From contig NZ_CP070968.1 in NCBI RefSeq assembly GCF_017086445.1, positions 2,666,001 through 2,730,000 of the forward strand: a stretch of 64,000 nucleotides of DNA. The letters are read 5' to 3'. Made by a program: the position numbers and the translations under genes. Positions 16,338 to 24,470 of the stretch are shown in pieces. Position 1 is the first letter of the stretch. Every line of letters begins with the position of its first letter. This DNA comes from Brevundimonas fontaquae. GTDB lineage: Bacteria > Pseudomonadota > Alphaproteobacteria > Caulobacterales > Caulobacteraceae. The notes beneath the pieces were generated by a model. The model ran no database searches. It saw nothing but the letters and a program-made list of their open reading frames with translations, and was not told where the DNA came from.

Positions 16338-18671
16338 ATGCATCGTCAGACCAAACTGCGCCTTCAGCTGCTGCTGGGGACCGCCCTTCTCGCCGCGCCC
16401 GTTTCCGCCTTCGCCCAGACCGCGCCGGTCCAGACCGCGCCTACGGCCGCCAGCGCCGAGCCGGCCGGTCTTGACGACATCGTCGTGACCGCCACCAAGC
16501 GGGAAACCAACCTGCAAGACACGCCGATCTCGATCTCGGTCGTCAACGCCGAAGCCCTGGCCGATCGCCACGTACAGAGCCTAATGGATCTGGCCGACGG
16601 CAGCGTCCCGAGCCTGCGCATCGCCACCTTTGAGGCCCGTCAGTCCGCCCTGACCATCGGCATCCGCGGCATCGTGCCAAACGACGCCAACCAGCCGGCG
16701 CGCGAGCAAGGCGTGGGCGTCTACGTCGACGGCGTCTATCTGGCCCGCCAACACGGCCTGGCCGCCGCCCTGCTCGACATCGAGCGCGTCGAAGTCCTGA
16801 AGGGTCCGCAAGGCACCCTGTTCGGCCGCAACACCGAAGGCGGCGCCCTGTCGCTGGTGACCAAGAAGCCCACGGGCGTGTTCGGCATGCGCGCCATCGC
16901 CGGCGTCGGCAATCTGGAGTCCTACAACTCCGAACTGCACGTCGACTTCCCCGCCCTGGGCGACTTCGCCTTCAAGGTCGACGGGATCATTTCCGTCCAG
17001 GGTCCGGTGACCGAGAACATCCTGCCGGGCCAGACGGGCTTTGGCGAGTATGACCGCCGCGGCCTTCGCTTCCAGACGCGCTGGACGCCGGCTGAAAACT
17101 TCACCGCCAACTTCGCGGCTGACATCAGCAAGGACAAGAACACCCCGTTCTACAGCCAACTGCTGAACTTCAACCCGAACGGCCTGACCGTCGTGCCGTT
17201 CACCTCGGCTACGGTTCCCTCGGGCAGCATTCGGGCCCTGTCGCCCCTGGTTCAGGTCGAAGGCTCCAAGCGCATGACTCAGGCCGACATCGGCGTGCCT
17301 CAGCAGTTCAGCGTCGACGACACGCGCGGGATGGACCTGCACCTTTCGTATCGTCCGACCGACTCGCTGGAAATCCGCTCGATCACGGCCTACCGCGACC
17401 TGGACGTCGAACAGTATGACAACATCGCCGGCGCCCACCGCCCGCCGGTTACAGGCCCTAACGGCAAGTTCAGCCGCTACTCGCTGGCCGGCTTCTGGCA
17501 GCATCAATTCAGCCAGGAACTGCAGGCCGTCGGTTCGCTGGGCGACAGCATCGACTACGTCGGCGGCGTCTTCTACTTCAAGGAAACCGTCTCGGACGAC
17601 GCGTCCACGCCCTCGACGAACCAGTGGAACGCCGACGGCACGGGCTACACCATCCTGGACCCCACCCCGACGATCCGCGGCTTCCGCTCGCTGGACCGCA
17701 AGTCCACCGCCCATTCGGAATCCAAGGCCATCTACGGCCAGGCGACATGGACCCCGGCCAGCATGGACGCCCTGCACCTGACGGTCGGCGGCCGCTACAC
17801 CTGGGACGACAAGGACGGCAAGCTGGAGGTTGTCAACAACGCCGCCACCAACCTGACCTTTAGCTCCAAGGTCGATCGCTTCGACCCGCTGGTCACCCTG
17901 GCCTATGACGTGAGCAACAACATCAACGTCTACGGCAAGTATTCGACCGGCTACCGCGCCGGCGGCGCCTCCTCGCGCTCGCTGACCTATCGCTCGTTCG
18001 ATCCCGAAGAGGTCAAGGCTTACGAAATCGGCCTGAAGAGCGACCTGTTCGACCGTCGCGTCCGCTTAAACGCCGCCGTCTACGCCATGGACCGCACCGA
18101 CAGCCAGATCGACTTCAGCCTGGTCACCGTCCAGGGCGCCTCGACCCGCAACACGCTGGAAACGATCAACGCTCCGGGCACCACGAAAATCCGCGGCGTG
18201 GAGCTGGAAGGTCAGTTCCGGGCGACCGACAACCTGACCCTGTCGGCCTCCTACGCCTATACGGACGCCAAGGTGCCGGACACGGTCAACCCGTTCAACG
18301 GCCAGGTTCAGCAAGTCTTCATCGCCTACACGCCTGAAAACTCGGGCAGCGTCGCCGCCGACTGGAACTCGCCCTTCATGGGCGCGACCCTGAAGGCGCA
18401 CATCGACGCCAACTACGCCGATGCGGCCCACAGCTTCGAGCAGTTCGCGATCAAGGCCGACTCGTCCTTCGTCGTGAACGCCCGCGTCGCCATCGCCGAC
18501 ATCACGACCCGCGACGGCGGTCCGCTGCTGGAAGTGGCCCTGTGGTCGCGCAACCTGCTGGACGAGACCTACGTCTATCGCCGCGATCCGTCGAACCGGA
18601 ACACCCTGGGCGACTACGGCAACTTCAACAACCCGCGCACCTTCGGCATCGAGCTGCGCGCCTCCTACTAA
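16338..18671 (+). CDS. TonB-dependent outer-membrane receptor
   Basis: Outer-membrane active transporter of 777 aa. A signal peptide (residues 1 to about 27, ending AFAQ) precedes a TonB-box-like segment (LDDIVVTATKR), the plug domain (about 55-170) and a 22-strand barrel ending in an aromatic residue (FGIELRASY). The plug motif VLKGPQGTLFGRNTEGGALS is typical. The substrate cannot be told; the closest general class is the iron-complex/vitamin or glycan receptors abundant in Caulobacterales. The 160 bp upstream shows no riboswitch I recognise. A strong terminator follows at 18697. Confidence 0.93.
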   Translation: MHRQTKLRLQLLLGTALLAAPVSAFAQTAPVQTAPTAASAEPAGLDDIVVTATKRETNLQDTPISISVVNAEALADRHVQSLMDLADGSVPSLRIATFEARQSALTIGIRGIVPNDANQPAREQGVGVYVDGVYLARQHGLAAALLDIERVEVLKGPQGTLFGRNTEGGALSLVTKKPTGVFGMRAIAGVGNLESYNSELHVDFPALGDFAFKVDGIISVQGPVTENILPGQTGFGEYDRRGLRFQTRWTPAENFTANFAADISKDKNTPFYSQLLNFNPNGLTVVPFTSATVPSGSIRALSPLVQVEGSKRMTQADIGVPQQFSVDDTRGMDLHLSYRPTDSLEIRSITAYRDLDVEQYDNIAGAHRPPVTGPNGKFSRYSLAGFWQHQFSQELQAVGSLGDSIDYVGGVFYFKETVSDDASTPSTNQWNADGTGYTILDPTPTIRGFRSLDRKSTAHSESKAIYGQATWTPASMDALHLTVGGRYTWDDKDGKLEVVNNAATNLTFSSKVDRFDPLVTLAYDVSNNINVYGKYSTGYRAGGASSRSLTYRSFDPEEVKAYEIGLKSDLFDRRVRLNAAVYAMDRTDSQIDFSLVTVQGASTRNTLETINAPGTTKIRGVELEGQFRATDNLTLSASYAYTDAKVPDTVNPFNGQVQQVFIAYTPENSGSVAADWNSPFMGATLKAHIDANYADAAHSFEQFAIKADSSFVVNARVAIADITTRDGGPLLEVALWSRNLLDETYVYRRDPSNRNTLGDYGNFNNPRTFGIELRASY

Positions 18672-18696
18672 GCGTTCCTCCCGAACGAACGACTGG

Positions 18697-18730
18697 CCCC
18701 CTTTCGCCTTGGCGGGAGGGGGTTTTTCTT
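18697..18730 (+). terminator. terminator after the TonB receptor gene
   Basis: Twelve-base stem from 18697 (CCCCCTTTCGCC) to 18722 (GGCGGGAGGGGG) with a two-base loop and two G-T pairs, followed by TTTTTCTT. Confidence 0.85.
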
Positions 18731-18835
18731 CGTCTGCGTGAAGGCTTTGCGACGGCGATATGAAACTTCACAGCAGCCGTCCGGTTTTGCTGGACGACGC
18801 GACAATCTGGCGCGATGGCGGCTTTCGGAGACGCC

Positions 18836-19525
18836 ATGAGCAGCCTGATCCTGATCGCCGATGACGCCGCCGAGGGCGTCGAAATCCTGGACGCGGCCCT
18901 GCGTCGGGACGGCTTTCGCACCGTCGTCGCCGCCGACGGCCAGCAGGCTGCCGACCTGCATGCGTCGCTCAAACCCGATCTCGCCCTGCTCAGCGTCCGC
19001 CTGCCCGTGCGCGACGGCTGGGATGTGCTGGGCGAACTGCGTCGGCGCGGCGAAACGCCCGTCATCATGGTCGGCGACCGGGACGAGGCCACAGACAAGC
19101 TGCAGGCGCTGCGGATCGGGGCGGACGACTATATCGCCAAGCCGTTCAAGCCGGCCGAGGTCACGGCCTCCATCCAGACCATCCTGCGACGCAGCGGCGG
19201 CGGCCGGACCGCCAAGACCCTGCGCGTCGGTCCGCTGGAGGTGCAGTTGGAAAACTATCTGGCGGCGATCCTGACGCCCTCGGGCAAGCGCCGTCTGGAC
19301 CTGACCCTGACCGAGTTCCGCATCCTGGCCCACATGGCCCGCACGCCCCTGCGCGTCTTCAGCCGCAGCGAGATCATGCAGGCCTGCTTCCCCAATCAGG
19401 CGGTTCTCGAGCGCACGATCGACAGCCACGTCAGCCACCTGCGCCGCAAGCTGGACGCCGCCGACGCCGCCGGTCTGCTGACCAATGTGCGCGGGGTCGG
19501 ATACCGGCTCGAGGCCGAGGTCTGA
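18836..19525 (+). CDS. OmpR/PhoB-type response regulator with degenerate receiver
   Basis: Protein of 229 aa: receiver domain (residues 4-115) and winged-helix DNA-binding domain (about 128-226, ending VRGVGYRLEAE). The acidic pocket Asp9-Asp10 and Lys102 are present, but the phosphoacceptor Asp is replaced by Ser53 (LLSVRLP instead of LLDxxLP; codon AGC at 18992), and the switch Thr is replaced by Gly80. It therefore probably does not work by Asp phosphorylation. No histidine kinase gene adjoins it. The start at 18836 has GGAG 6 bases upstream (18827-18829) and fits family length better than the ATG at 18815. Confidence 0.9.
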   Translation: MSSLILIADDAAEGVEILDAALRRDGFRTVVAADGQQAADLHASLKPDLALLSVRLPVRDGWDVLGELRRRGETPVIMVGDRDEATDKLQALRIGADDYIAKPFKPAEVTASIQTILRRSGGGRTAKTLRVGPLEVQLENYLAAILTPSGKRRLDLTLTEFRILAHMARTPLRVFSRSEIMQACFPNQAVLERTIDSHVSHLRRKLDAADAAGLLTNVRGVGYRLEAEV

Positions 19526-19531
19526 TCGCGC

Positions 19532-19882
19532 TCACGCCATTACGGCGTAGACCCTAAGCCGATGGCCGTCCGGATCGCCCGCTACGAAGCTGCGGACCGG
19601 CGCGGCGTCCATCGGCGGCGTCAGAATGCGCGCGCCACGATCCCACCAGTCGATATGCGCCTGATCCACCGCCTCGGCGCCCTCCAGCGGGAAGTCGACC
19701 TCGCAAACCTCGCGCCGATCGCCGGCACGCCGCAGCAACCCTAGCGCCCGGCCCGACGTCAGCTTGAACAAGGCCCGGTCCGGTCCCGCCATCACCGGCC
19801 GACAACCCAGCAGGTTGGCATAGAAGCGCGCGCTGATTTCCGGATCCGCGACAGCCAGAAGAATGTCCTCGATCTCGCTCAT
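19532..19882 (-). CDS. VOC (glyoxalase/bleomycin-resistance) family protein
   Basis: Small protein of 116 aa with the vicinal-oxygen-chelate fold: AVADPEISARFYANLLGCRP at the start and SFVAGDPDGHRLRVYAV at the end. Metal ligands are not clear in a single chain, and no substrate can be assigned. It lies just downstream of the WYL regulator gene on the same strand. A copy of the palindromic operator (19928-19950) sits between them, which points to direct control by that regulator. The ATG at 19882 was preferred over 19975 because it begins the family domain and leaves the operator upstream. Confidence 0.82.
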   Translation of the reverse strand: MSEIEDILLAVADPEISARFYANLLGCRPVMAGPDRALFKLTSGRALGLLRRAGDRREVCEVDFPLEGAEAVDQAHIDWWDRGARILTPPMDAAPVRSFVAGDPDGHRLRVYAVMA

Positions 19883-19927
19883 CAGCCCGGCCCCTTGTGT
19901 TTCCGATACGCCGAACCCTAGCCTTCT

Positions 19928-19950
19928 CTGCTGCCAGTTTCCGTCAGCAG
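19928..19950. promoter_or_regulatory. palindromic operator, copy 1 (before VOC gene)
   Basis: 23-base imperfect palindrome: left arm CTGCTGCCAG, centre TTT, right arm CCGTCAGCAG. It matches copy 2 at 20664-20686 in all but four bases around the centre. It overlaps the WYL gene stop codon and lies 46 bases before the VOC start. Confidence 0.7.
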
Positions 19951-20645
19951 CCGTCGCCCGACCTCGATCTTTCATGCGCCTCGCGCCAGGTCTTCATCAG
20001 CGCCTGTCGACGCGTCGGATAGCGCGCCTCCATCACCTCCGCCTCGACGATGCGGTCGGTGCGGAAACTGCGGAAATCACCGCGCAGTTCGCACCAGGCG
20101 ATCAGCAATCGCACCCGGTCGAAGAAGGCCAGGGCGAACGGCCAGACCACACGCTCGGACGCCGACCCCGCCTCGTCGCGGTAACACAGCTTCAGGCGCC
20201 GCTCGGTGCGGATCGCCTTCCTGAGCAAGGCCGGATCGACACGATCCGCCGGGAAGGGTTCGCCCGGCACCACCAGCAGGGCCGAGGTATCCATCTCGTC
20301 GCGCAGGTCGGGCGGCAGCACCGCCGAGATCCGTCCCAGCGCCGCCAGCGCCGCATCGCGCATGCGCGGATCGGCGCGATCCGCCACCCAACGCGACCCC
20401 AGCACCAGGGCCTCGATCTCTTCCGGCGTGAACATCAGCGGCGGCAGCATGAAGCCCGGCTTCAACACATAGCCGACCCCCGCCTCCCCTTCGATCGTCG
20501 CCCCTTGCGACTGCAGGCTGGCGATATCGCGGTAAAGCGTCCGCAGACTGACGCCCATCTCCTCGGCCAACACCTGCCCGCTCACCGGCCGACGATGCCG
20601 CCGCAGCACATTCAGCAGATCGAGAAGGCGTTCGGAGCGTGACAC
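19944..20645 (-). CDS. YafY-type transcriptional regulator (HTH-WYL)
   Basis: DNA-binding regulator of 233 aa. The N-terminal HTH_11 domain (residues 1-60, SGQVLAEEMGVSLRTLYRDI) is followed by a WYL domain (about 138-205, with FFDRVRLLIAWCELRGDFRSFR). WYL proteins often sense small ligands or nucleic acids. The same operator occurs just before this gene (20664) and before the VOC gene (19928), so autoregulation plus control of the VOC gene is likely. The ligand is unknown. Confidence 0.9.
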   Translation of the reverse strand: MSRSERLLDLLNVLRRHRRPVSGQVLAEEMGVSLRTLYRDIASLQSQGATIEGEAGVGYVLKPGFMLPPLMFTPEEIEALVLGSRWVADRADPRMRDAALAALGRISAVLPPDLRDEMDTSALLVVPGEPFPADRVDPALLRKAIRTERRLKLCYRDEAGSASERVVWPFALAFFDRVRLLIAWCELRGDFRSFRTDRIVEAEVMEARYPTRRQALMKTWREAHERSRSGDGC

Positions 20646-20663
20646 CTTGCGATCCTAGCAGCC

Positions 20664-20686
20664 CTGCTGCCAGAAAGCGTCAGCAG
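20664..20686. promoter_or_regulatory. palindromic operator, copy 2 (before WYL regulator gene)
   Basis: 23-base imperfect palindrome: left arm CTGCTGCCAG, centre AAA, right arm GCGTCAGCAG. It lies 18 bases upstream of the WYL start codon and 8 bases beyond the stop of the HxlR-type gene at 20695, and repeats the site at 19928-19950. Confidence 0.72.
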
Positions 20687-20694
20687 GAATGGGC

Positions 20695-21183
20695 CTAAGC
20701 CACTTCCTTCGGCATCACGTCGCCGACCGTCGGCCGGTTCTCGGCGCGGGTCAGGACCATGTCTCTGGGTTTGACGATCTCGCCGCAGCAGCCGCAGGCG
20801 ATGCGCGGGCTCAGGGAGTGACCGCAGGTCTTGTGGATCATGTCGATGCCGCTGTCGGCGTCGCCATAGACGTGCTTGTTGCCCCAGCCATGCAGGGTGA
20901 CCAGAACGCCGTACAAATCCTTGCCCTTGGCGGTCAGGACATATTCGTTGCGCGGCGGGCGTTCGGAATAAAGACGCGGCTCCAGCACGCCATGCTGGAC
21001 CAAGCTTTTGAGCCGGGCGGCCAAGACGTTGCGCGCGACGCCCAGATTGTCTTGCCACTGTTCGAACCGGCTGACGCCGTTGAAGGCGTCGCGAATGACT
21101 AACAGGGTCCAGGGATCGCCGATCACCTCAAGCGTGGCGGCGATGGAGCAGCTTTGGCGGCTGTAGTCGGCGGTGCGTCCCAT
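20695..21183 (-). CDS. HxlR-type winged-helix transcriptional regulator
   Basis: Protein of 162 aa. Residues about 8-100 form the HxlR winged helix, with the typical N-terminal cysteine and core (SCSIAATLEVIGDPWTLLVI, RNVLAARLKSLVQHGVL). The C-terminal 60 residues carry a Cys/His-rich stretch (HKTCGHSLSPRIACGCCGEI) that may bind metal. It is transcribed toward the WYL gene. The effector and targets are unknown; the divergent thioesterase gene at 21364 is a candidate target. Confidence 0.88.
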   Translation of the reverse strand: MGRTADYSRQSCSIAATLEVIGDPWTLLVIRDAFNGVSRFEQWQDNLGVARNVLAARLKSLVQHGVLEPRLYSERPPRNEYVLTAKGKDLYGVLVTLHGWGNKHVYGDADSGIDMIHKTCGHSLSPRIACGCCGEIVKPRDMVLTRAENRPTVGDVMPKEVA

Positions 21184-21363
21184 AGGCGCGAAAGTGACGC
21201 CACGTCATGCATTTGGCAAGGGTTGCAAATCCGAACGCTCCAAGTCAGTTTTGTTTCACAACGGACGCGCAAGCCTCCCGGTTCGCGGCCTTGTTCTTTG
21301 GACTTCGGCGGGAGATCTTCATCAGGTCTTCCGCCGCTTCTTCGCCTGACGCAGGATTGCGCA

Positions 21364-22212
21364 ATGACGCCGCCCATTTCCCTCGATGCCGCCCTTACAT
21401 TCCAGCTCCTCGACGATGGCGGTTTGTCCGCGCCTGTGCCGGGTCATTTTTCAAATGGCCCATCGAGCATGACGCCGGAGAAGGGCTTTCCGTTCGGCGG
21501 GCTGCTGGCGGCCCTGTGCGCTCAGTCGATGCGACAGGGACTGGCGCTGACCGCGCCCCTTCGAACCCTGTCGGTCCAATATCTGTCAGCGGCAAGGTTC
21601 GGCGAACAGGTCGCCTTTCGCCCTCGCCTGCTGCGCGGCGGCCGCAATGTTCTGTATGCCGCGGTCGAGGCCGAGCAGGACGGCCGCATGACCCACCACG
21701 CCACCGGCACCTATGGGCTGGACGCCGCGCCGGCACCGCTGACGCCGTTGCACGCGCCGCCCCCGCCGCTGGACAGGCTGGACCCGAAGGCCACGATACG
21801 CGGGCCGATGTCGCCGCACTTCGCCCAGCACGTCGAATACCGCTTCGACGGCGGCCCCAACATCCTGGGCGGCAATGAGGGTAAACCGGTGATCGAGCGC
21901 ACCTGGATGCGGATGGCGGACGGCCGCCCCTTGGATGAGGTCGGCCTGTGCTACCTGCTGGACGCGCTGTATCCGCCCGCCTGGACCGCGTCCAAAACGC
22001 CAGCCGCCATGACCACCGTCGATCTGCGCATCGACGTCCTGACAGATCCGACGCCGCAGACCGCGCCGGGCGGCTGGGCCTTCTTCGAGTTCAGGATGCT
22101 GGACCTCGGCCTGGGCTGGACGGTGGACGAGGCGATCGCGTGGGGCGCTGGTGGAACGCCGCTGGCCCTCTCGCGCCAACGCCGCAAACTGCTGCCGCAA
22201 CGTCCCGCCTGA
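21364..22212 (+). CDS. acyl-CoA thioesterase-like (TesB-type double hotdog) protein
   Basis: Protein of 282 aa with two hotdog repeats, as in TesB-like acyl-CoA thioesterases: the first with FPFGGLLAALCAQSM and LRTLSVQYLSAARFGEQV, the second ending at AFFEFRMLDLGLGWTVDEAI. It probably hydrolyses or senses acyl-CoA; chain length is not predictable. The start at 21364 was chosen because the longer frame (21154) would run antisense into the HxlR gene start and lacks family similarity. Confidence 0.83.
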   Translation: MTPPISLDAALTFQLLDDGGLSAPVPGHFSNGPSSMTPEKGFPFGGLLAALCAQSMRQGLALTAPLRTLSVQYLSAARFGEQVAFRPRLLRGGRNVLYAAVEAEQDGRMTHHATGTYGLDAAPAPLTPLHAPPPPLDRLDPKATIRGPMSPHFAQHVEYRFDGGPNILGGNEGKPVIERTWMRMADGRPLDEVGLCYLLDALYPPAWTASKTPAAMTTVDLRIDVLTDPTPQTAPGGWAFFEFRMLDLGLGWTVDEAIAWGAGGTPLALSRQRRKLLPQRPA

Positions 22213-22268
22213 AGTCAGCCCTCATTCATCATTATCGACGACTATTCCAAATCTCTGGAGTGTCGCCC

Positions 22269-22547
22269 ATGCGTCGTCGAAATCGCCTCGTTTCCGTATC
22301 CCAAGTCGTCGTCGTGCTGGGCGGTTGTCTGATGCTGCAGGGCTGCCTTGTCGGCGCCGTCGTCGGCGGGACCGCTGCGGTCGTCGGCGGGACGGCGAAA
22401 GCCACCGGCGCGGTCGTCGGCGCCGGCTTTGACGCCGTCACCACCTCGGACGAGGAAACCAAACTGCGTCGCGAGCGTGAACAGCGCGACTATGAACGCG
22501 AACAACGCCGCTGCGAACAGCGCCAGCGTCAGGGCAAACGCTGCTAG
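22269..22547 (+). CDS. small glycine-zipper lipoprotein
   Basis: Protein of 92 aa with a signal sequence and lipobox (LMLQGC), so probably lipidated at Cys26. A Gly/Ala/Val zipper follows (VGAVVGGTAAVVGGTAKATG), then a highly charged Arg/Glu/Gln tail. The layout resembles small envelope lipoproteins that associate with the outer membrane; no function can be assigned. A GGAG ribosome site is at 22257-22260. It ends one base from the convergent queD stop. Confidence 0.75.
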   Translation: MRRRNRLVSVSQVVVVLGGCLMLQGCLVGAVVGGTAAVVGGTAKATGAVVGAGFDAVTTSDEETKLRREREQRDYEREQRRCEQRQRQGKRC

Positions 22548-22548
22548 A

Positions 22549-22917
22549 TCAGAGACTTAGAACGCACCGCTCGTTGATCGTCGGCCGCGCCACCTGAATT
22601 CGGCAAAGACCTGGCCACTCGGGTTTCAGCGTCTTGGCGAACCACAGGCACAGGTGTTCCAGACTGGGCAGTTCTAGTCCCTCGTGCTCGTTCAGCATAC
22701 CGTGATCCAGGGTTTCCGCCGCCGCCTTCAGCGCGCGGTCAAGCGCGCCCAAATCCGCGACCCAGCCGTGTTCGACATCCAGCACCTCGGACCGCACCGT
22801 CGCTTCGACCGTGAAGGAATGACCGTGGACGCGGCGATAGATGCTGCCCTCGGGCTCGTTCGGGAAGTGATGGGCGGCGTCGAAGGTCGCCTGTTTGGTG
22901 ATTTCGAAGACAGGCAT
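22549..22917 (-). CDS. queD: QueD-family 6-carboxytetrahydropterin synthase (catalytic Cys missing)
   Basis: COG0720 protein of 122 aa, third gene of a queC-queE-queD operon for the 7-deazaguanine precursor of queuosine. The zinc histidines are present (FDAAHHFPN and RVHGHSF), as is the Asp-His pair (TLDHGML). In E. coli QueD the segment before HGH reads HKCGRL and its Cys is catalytic; here it reads SIYRRV, so the Cys is replaced by Tyr. The start at 22917 shares a base with the queE stop (TAATG). The operon supports the role, but the chemistry must differ or the gene is a divergent subtype. Confidence 0.85.
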   Translation of the reverse strand: MPVFEITKQATFDAAHHFPNEPEGSIYRRVHGHSFTVEATVRSEVLDVEHGWVADLGALDRALKAAAETLDHGMLNEHEGLELPSLEHLCLWFAKTLKPEWPGLCRIQVARPTINERCVLSL

Positions 22918-23552
22918 TAGCGGACGCCGATGTATTTGTGGGTCTGGACGCTCAGGCGCCACTGCGGGTGGGTCAGGCAGTATTCGATGGCGGCGGCGGT
23001 GTTTTCGACCTGATCCGGCCCGTCCATCGGCTGGAGCCAGAACCGTTCGAAATCCAGATGCTCGAACCGATCCGGCATGGCCTTGGGCTGGGGGAAGACC
23101 AGTTTCAGCTCGGCGCCGTGCGTCTGCATTACATCCGCATCGGCTTTGGGACTGATGCAGATCCAGTCGACGCCGTCCGGTGCCGCGATCGTCCCGTTCG
23201 ACTCGATGGCGATCTCGAAACCGCGCGCATGCAGCGCGTCGATCAGCGGCGCATCCAACTGCAGCAAGGGCTCTCCGCCGGTGCAGACGACCAGTTTCGG
23301 ATCGCCTTCACGCCCGCGCCACATCGCCGCGACGTGATCGGCCAGCAGATCCGCCGTCGCGAACTTGCCGCCCTCGTCCCCGTCCACCCCGACAAAGTCG
23401 GTGTCGCAGAAGGTGCAGACGGCGCTGGCCCGATCCTGCTCGCGACCGCTCCACAGATTGCAGCCGGCGAACCGCAGGAAGACCGCCGGCCGCCCCGCCT
23501 GTCCGCCCTCGCCCTGAACCGTCAGGAACACTTCCTTGGCCGAATAGGTCAT
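22917..23552 (-). CDS. queE: 7-carboxy-7-deazaguanine synthase QueE
   Basis: Radical SAM enzyme of 211 aa that contracts 6-carboxytetrahydropterin to 7-carboxy-7-deazaguanine. The cluster motif is the C-x14-C-x2-C form (first Cys in GCNLW, last two in CTFC) seen in one branch of QueE. Further motifs are TGGEPLLQ and ESNGT. The start at 23552 gives the ATGA overlap with queC; a start at 23567 is possible but would overlap by 19 bases. Confidence 0.94.
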   Translation of the reverse strand: MTYSAKEVFLTVQGEGGQAGRPAVFLRFAGCNLWSGREQDRASAVCTFCDTDFVGVDGDEGGKFATADLLADHVAAMWRGREGDPKLVVCTGGEPLLQLDAPLIDALHARGFEIAIESNGTIAAPDGVDWICISPKADADVMQTHGAELKLVFPQPKAMPDRFEHLDFERFWLQPMDGPDQVENTAAAIEYCLTHPQWRLSVQTHKYIGVR

Positions 23553-24280
23553 CGCCCCGACGCCCATTCTTCATAGCCGGCCGCACGCAGTTCGCAGGCC
23601 GGGCAAGACCCGCAGCCATAGCCCCAGGCGTGTCGATGCGTCCGGTCGCCCTGATAGCAGGTGTGGCTGTCCTCGATGATCAGCTCGATCAGCCTGTCGC
23701 CGCCGATCCTGTCCGCCAGTTCCCAGGTCTGAGCCTTGGTCAACCACATCAGGGGCGTGTCGATGACGACCGGCTTGTCCAGCCCCAGCGACAGCGCCCG
23801 CGCCATCGCCTCCATGGTCTCGTGTCGGCAATCCGGATAACCCGAATAATCCGTCTCGCACATGCCGCCGACCAGCACGTCCAGCCCGCGCCGATCCGCC
23901 AGCGCCGCGGCTGCAACCAGGAAGATCAGATTGCGACCGGGCACGAAGGTCGTCGGCAGGCCGCGCGCGTCCATTTCGATCTTGCGGTCGGCGGTCAGGG
24001 CGCTCTCGGCGATCCGGCCGTATCCGGTCAGGTCCACCACATGGTCATCGCCCAGGCGATCGGCCCATTGCGACAGAGCCGGCTTCATTCCGTCGCGCAC
24101 CGCCTGACGCGCCTGCATCTCAACCAGGTGGCGCTGGCCATAGTCGAACCCGACCGTCTCCACCCGCTCGAACCGCTCCAGCGCCCAGGCCAGACAGGTC
24201 GCGCTGTCCTGCCCGCCGGAGAATAGAACCAGGGCCGTCGTGCTAGCGGTGGGGGAGGTCTTTTCCAGGATGACGCTCAT
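23549..24280 (-). CDS. queC: 7-cyano-7-deazaguanine synthase QueC
   Basis: ATP-dependent enzyme of 243 aa that converts the carboxylate to preQ0. The PP-loop SGGQDSAT is near residue 21, and the zinc site is at the C-terminus (CGSCPAC), with the family motif HTCYQGDR. First gene of the queC-queE-queD operon. The ATG at 24280 was taken because the extension to 24361 is outside the family. I found no preQ1 riboswitch in the upstream 190 bp. Confidence 0.95.
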   Translation of the reverse strand: MSVILEKTSPTASTTALVLFSGGQDSATCLAWALERFERVETVGFDYGQRHLVEMQARQAVRDGMKPALSQWADRLGDDHVVDLTGYGRIAESALTADRKIEMDARGLPTTFVPGRNLIFLVAAAALADRRGLDVLVGGMCETDYSGYPDCRHETMEAMARALSLGLDKPVVIDTPLMWLTKAQTWELADRIGGDRLIELIIEDSHTCYQGDRTHRHAWGYGCGSCPACELRAAGYEEWASGR

Positions 24281-24440
24281 GACGAATCTGCGGTCGGCCG
24301 GTCGGCCGCGCGCATGCACAAAGGGATGGGGACCCAGATGGGTCGGGCGGGCCTCATACACCAGACCCCGCGCGTGAGCAAAAGGCGGATTTGCGTCTTG
24401 GAAGATACAGCTTAACCAATCCGCAAGCGATTTCGGCTTT

Positions 24441-24455
24441 TACTCACAATGAGTA
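24441..24455. promoter_or_regulatory. perfect palindrome next to the hybrid kinase ribosome site
   Basis: TACTCA-CAA-TGAGTA, a 15-base perfect dyad, immediately followed by GGAG and, 11 bases later, the ATG at 24471. It could be an operator or a small hairpin near the ribosome site. The protein that binds it is unknown. Confidence 0.45.
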
Positions 24456-24470
24456 GGAGTTCCAGGCAGT

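Noticed and set aside
24281..24470. preQ1 riboswitch upstream of queC
   Set aside because: No aptamer-like element seen; the gap is shared with the divergent hybrid kinase gene.
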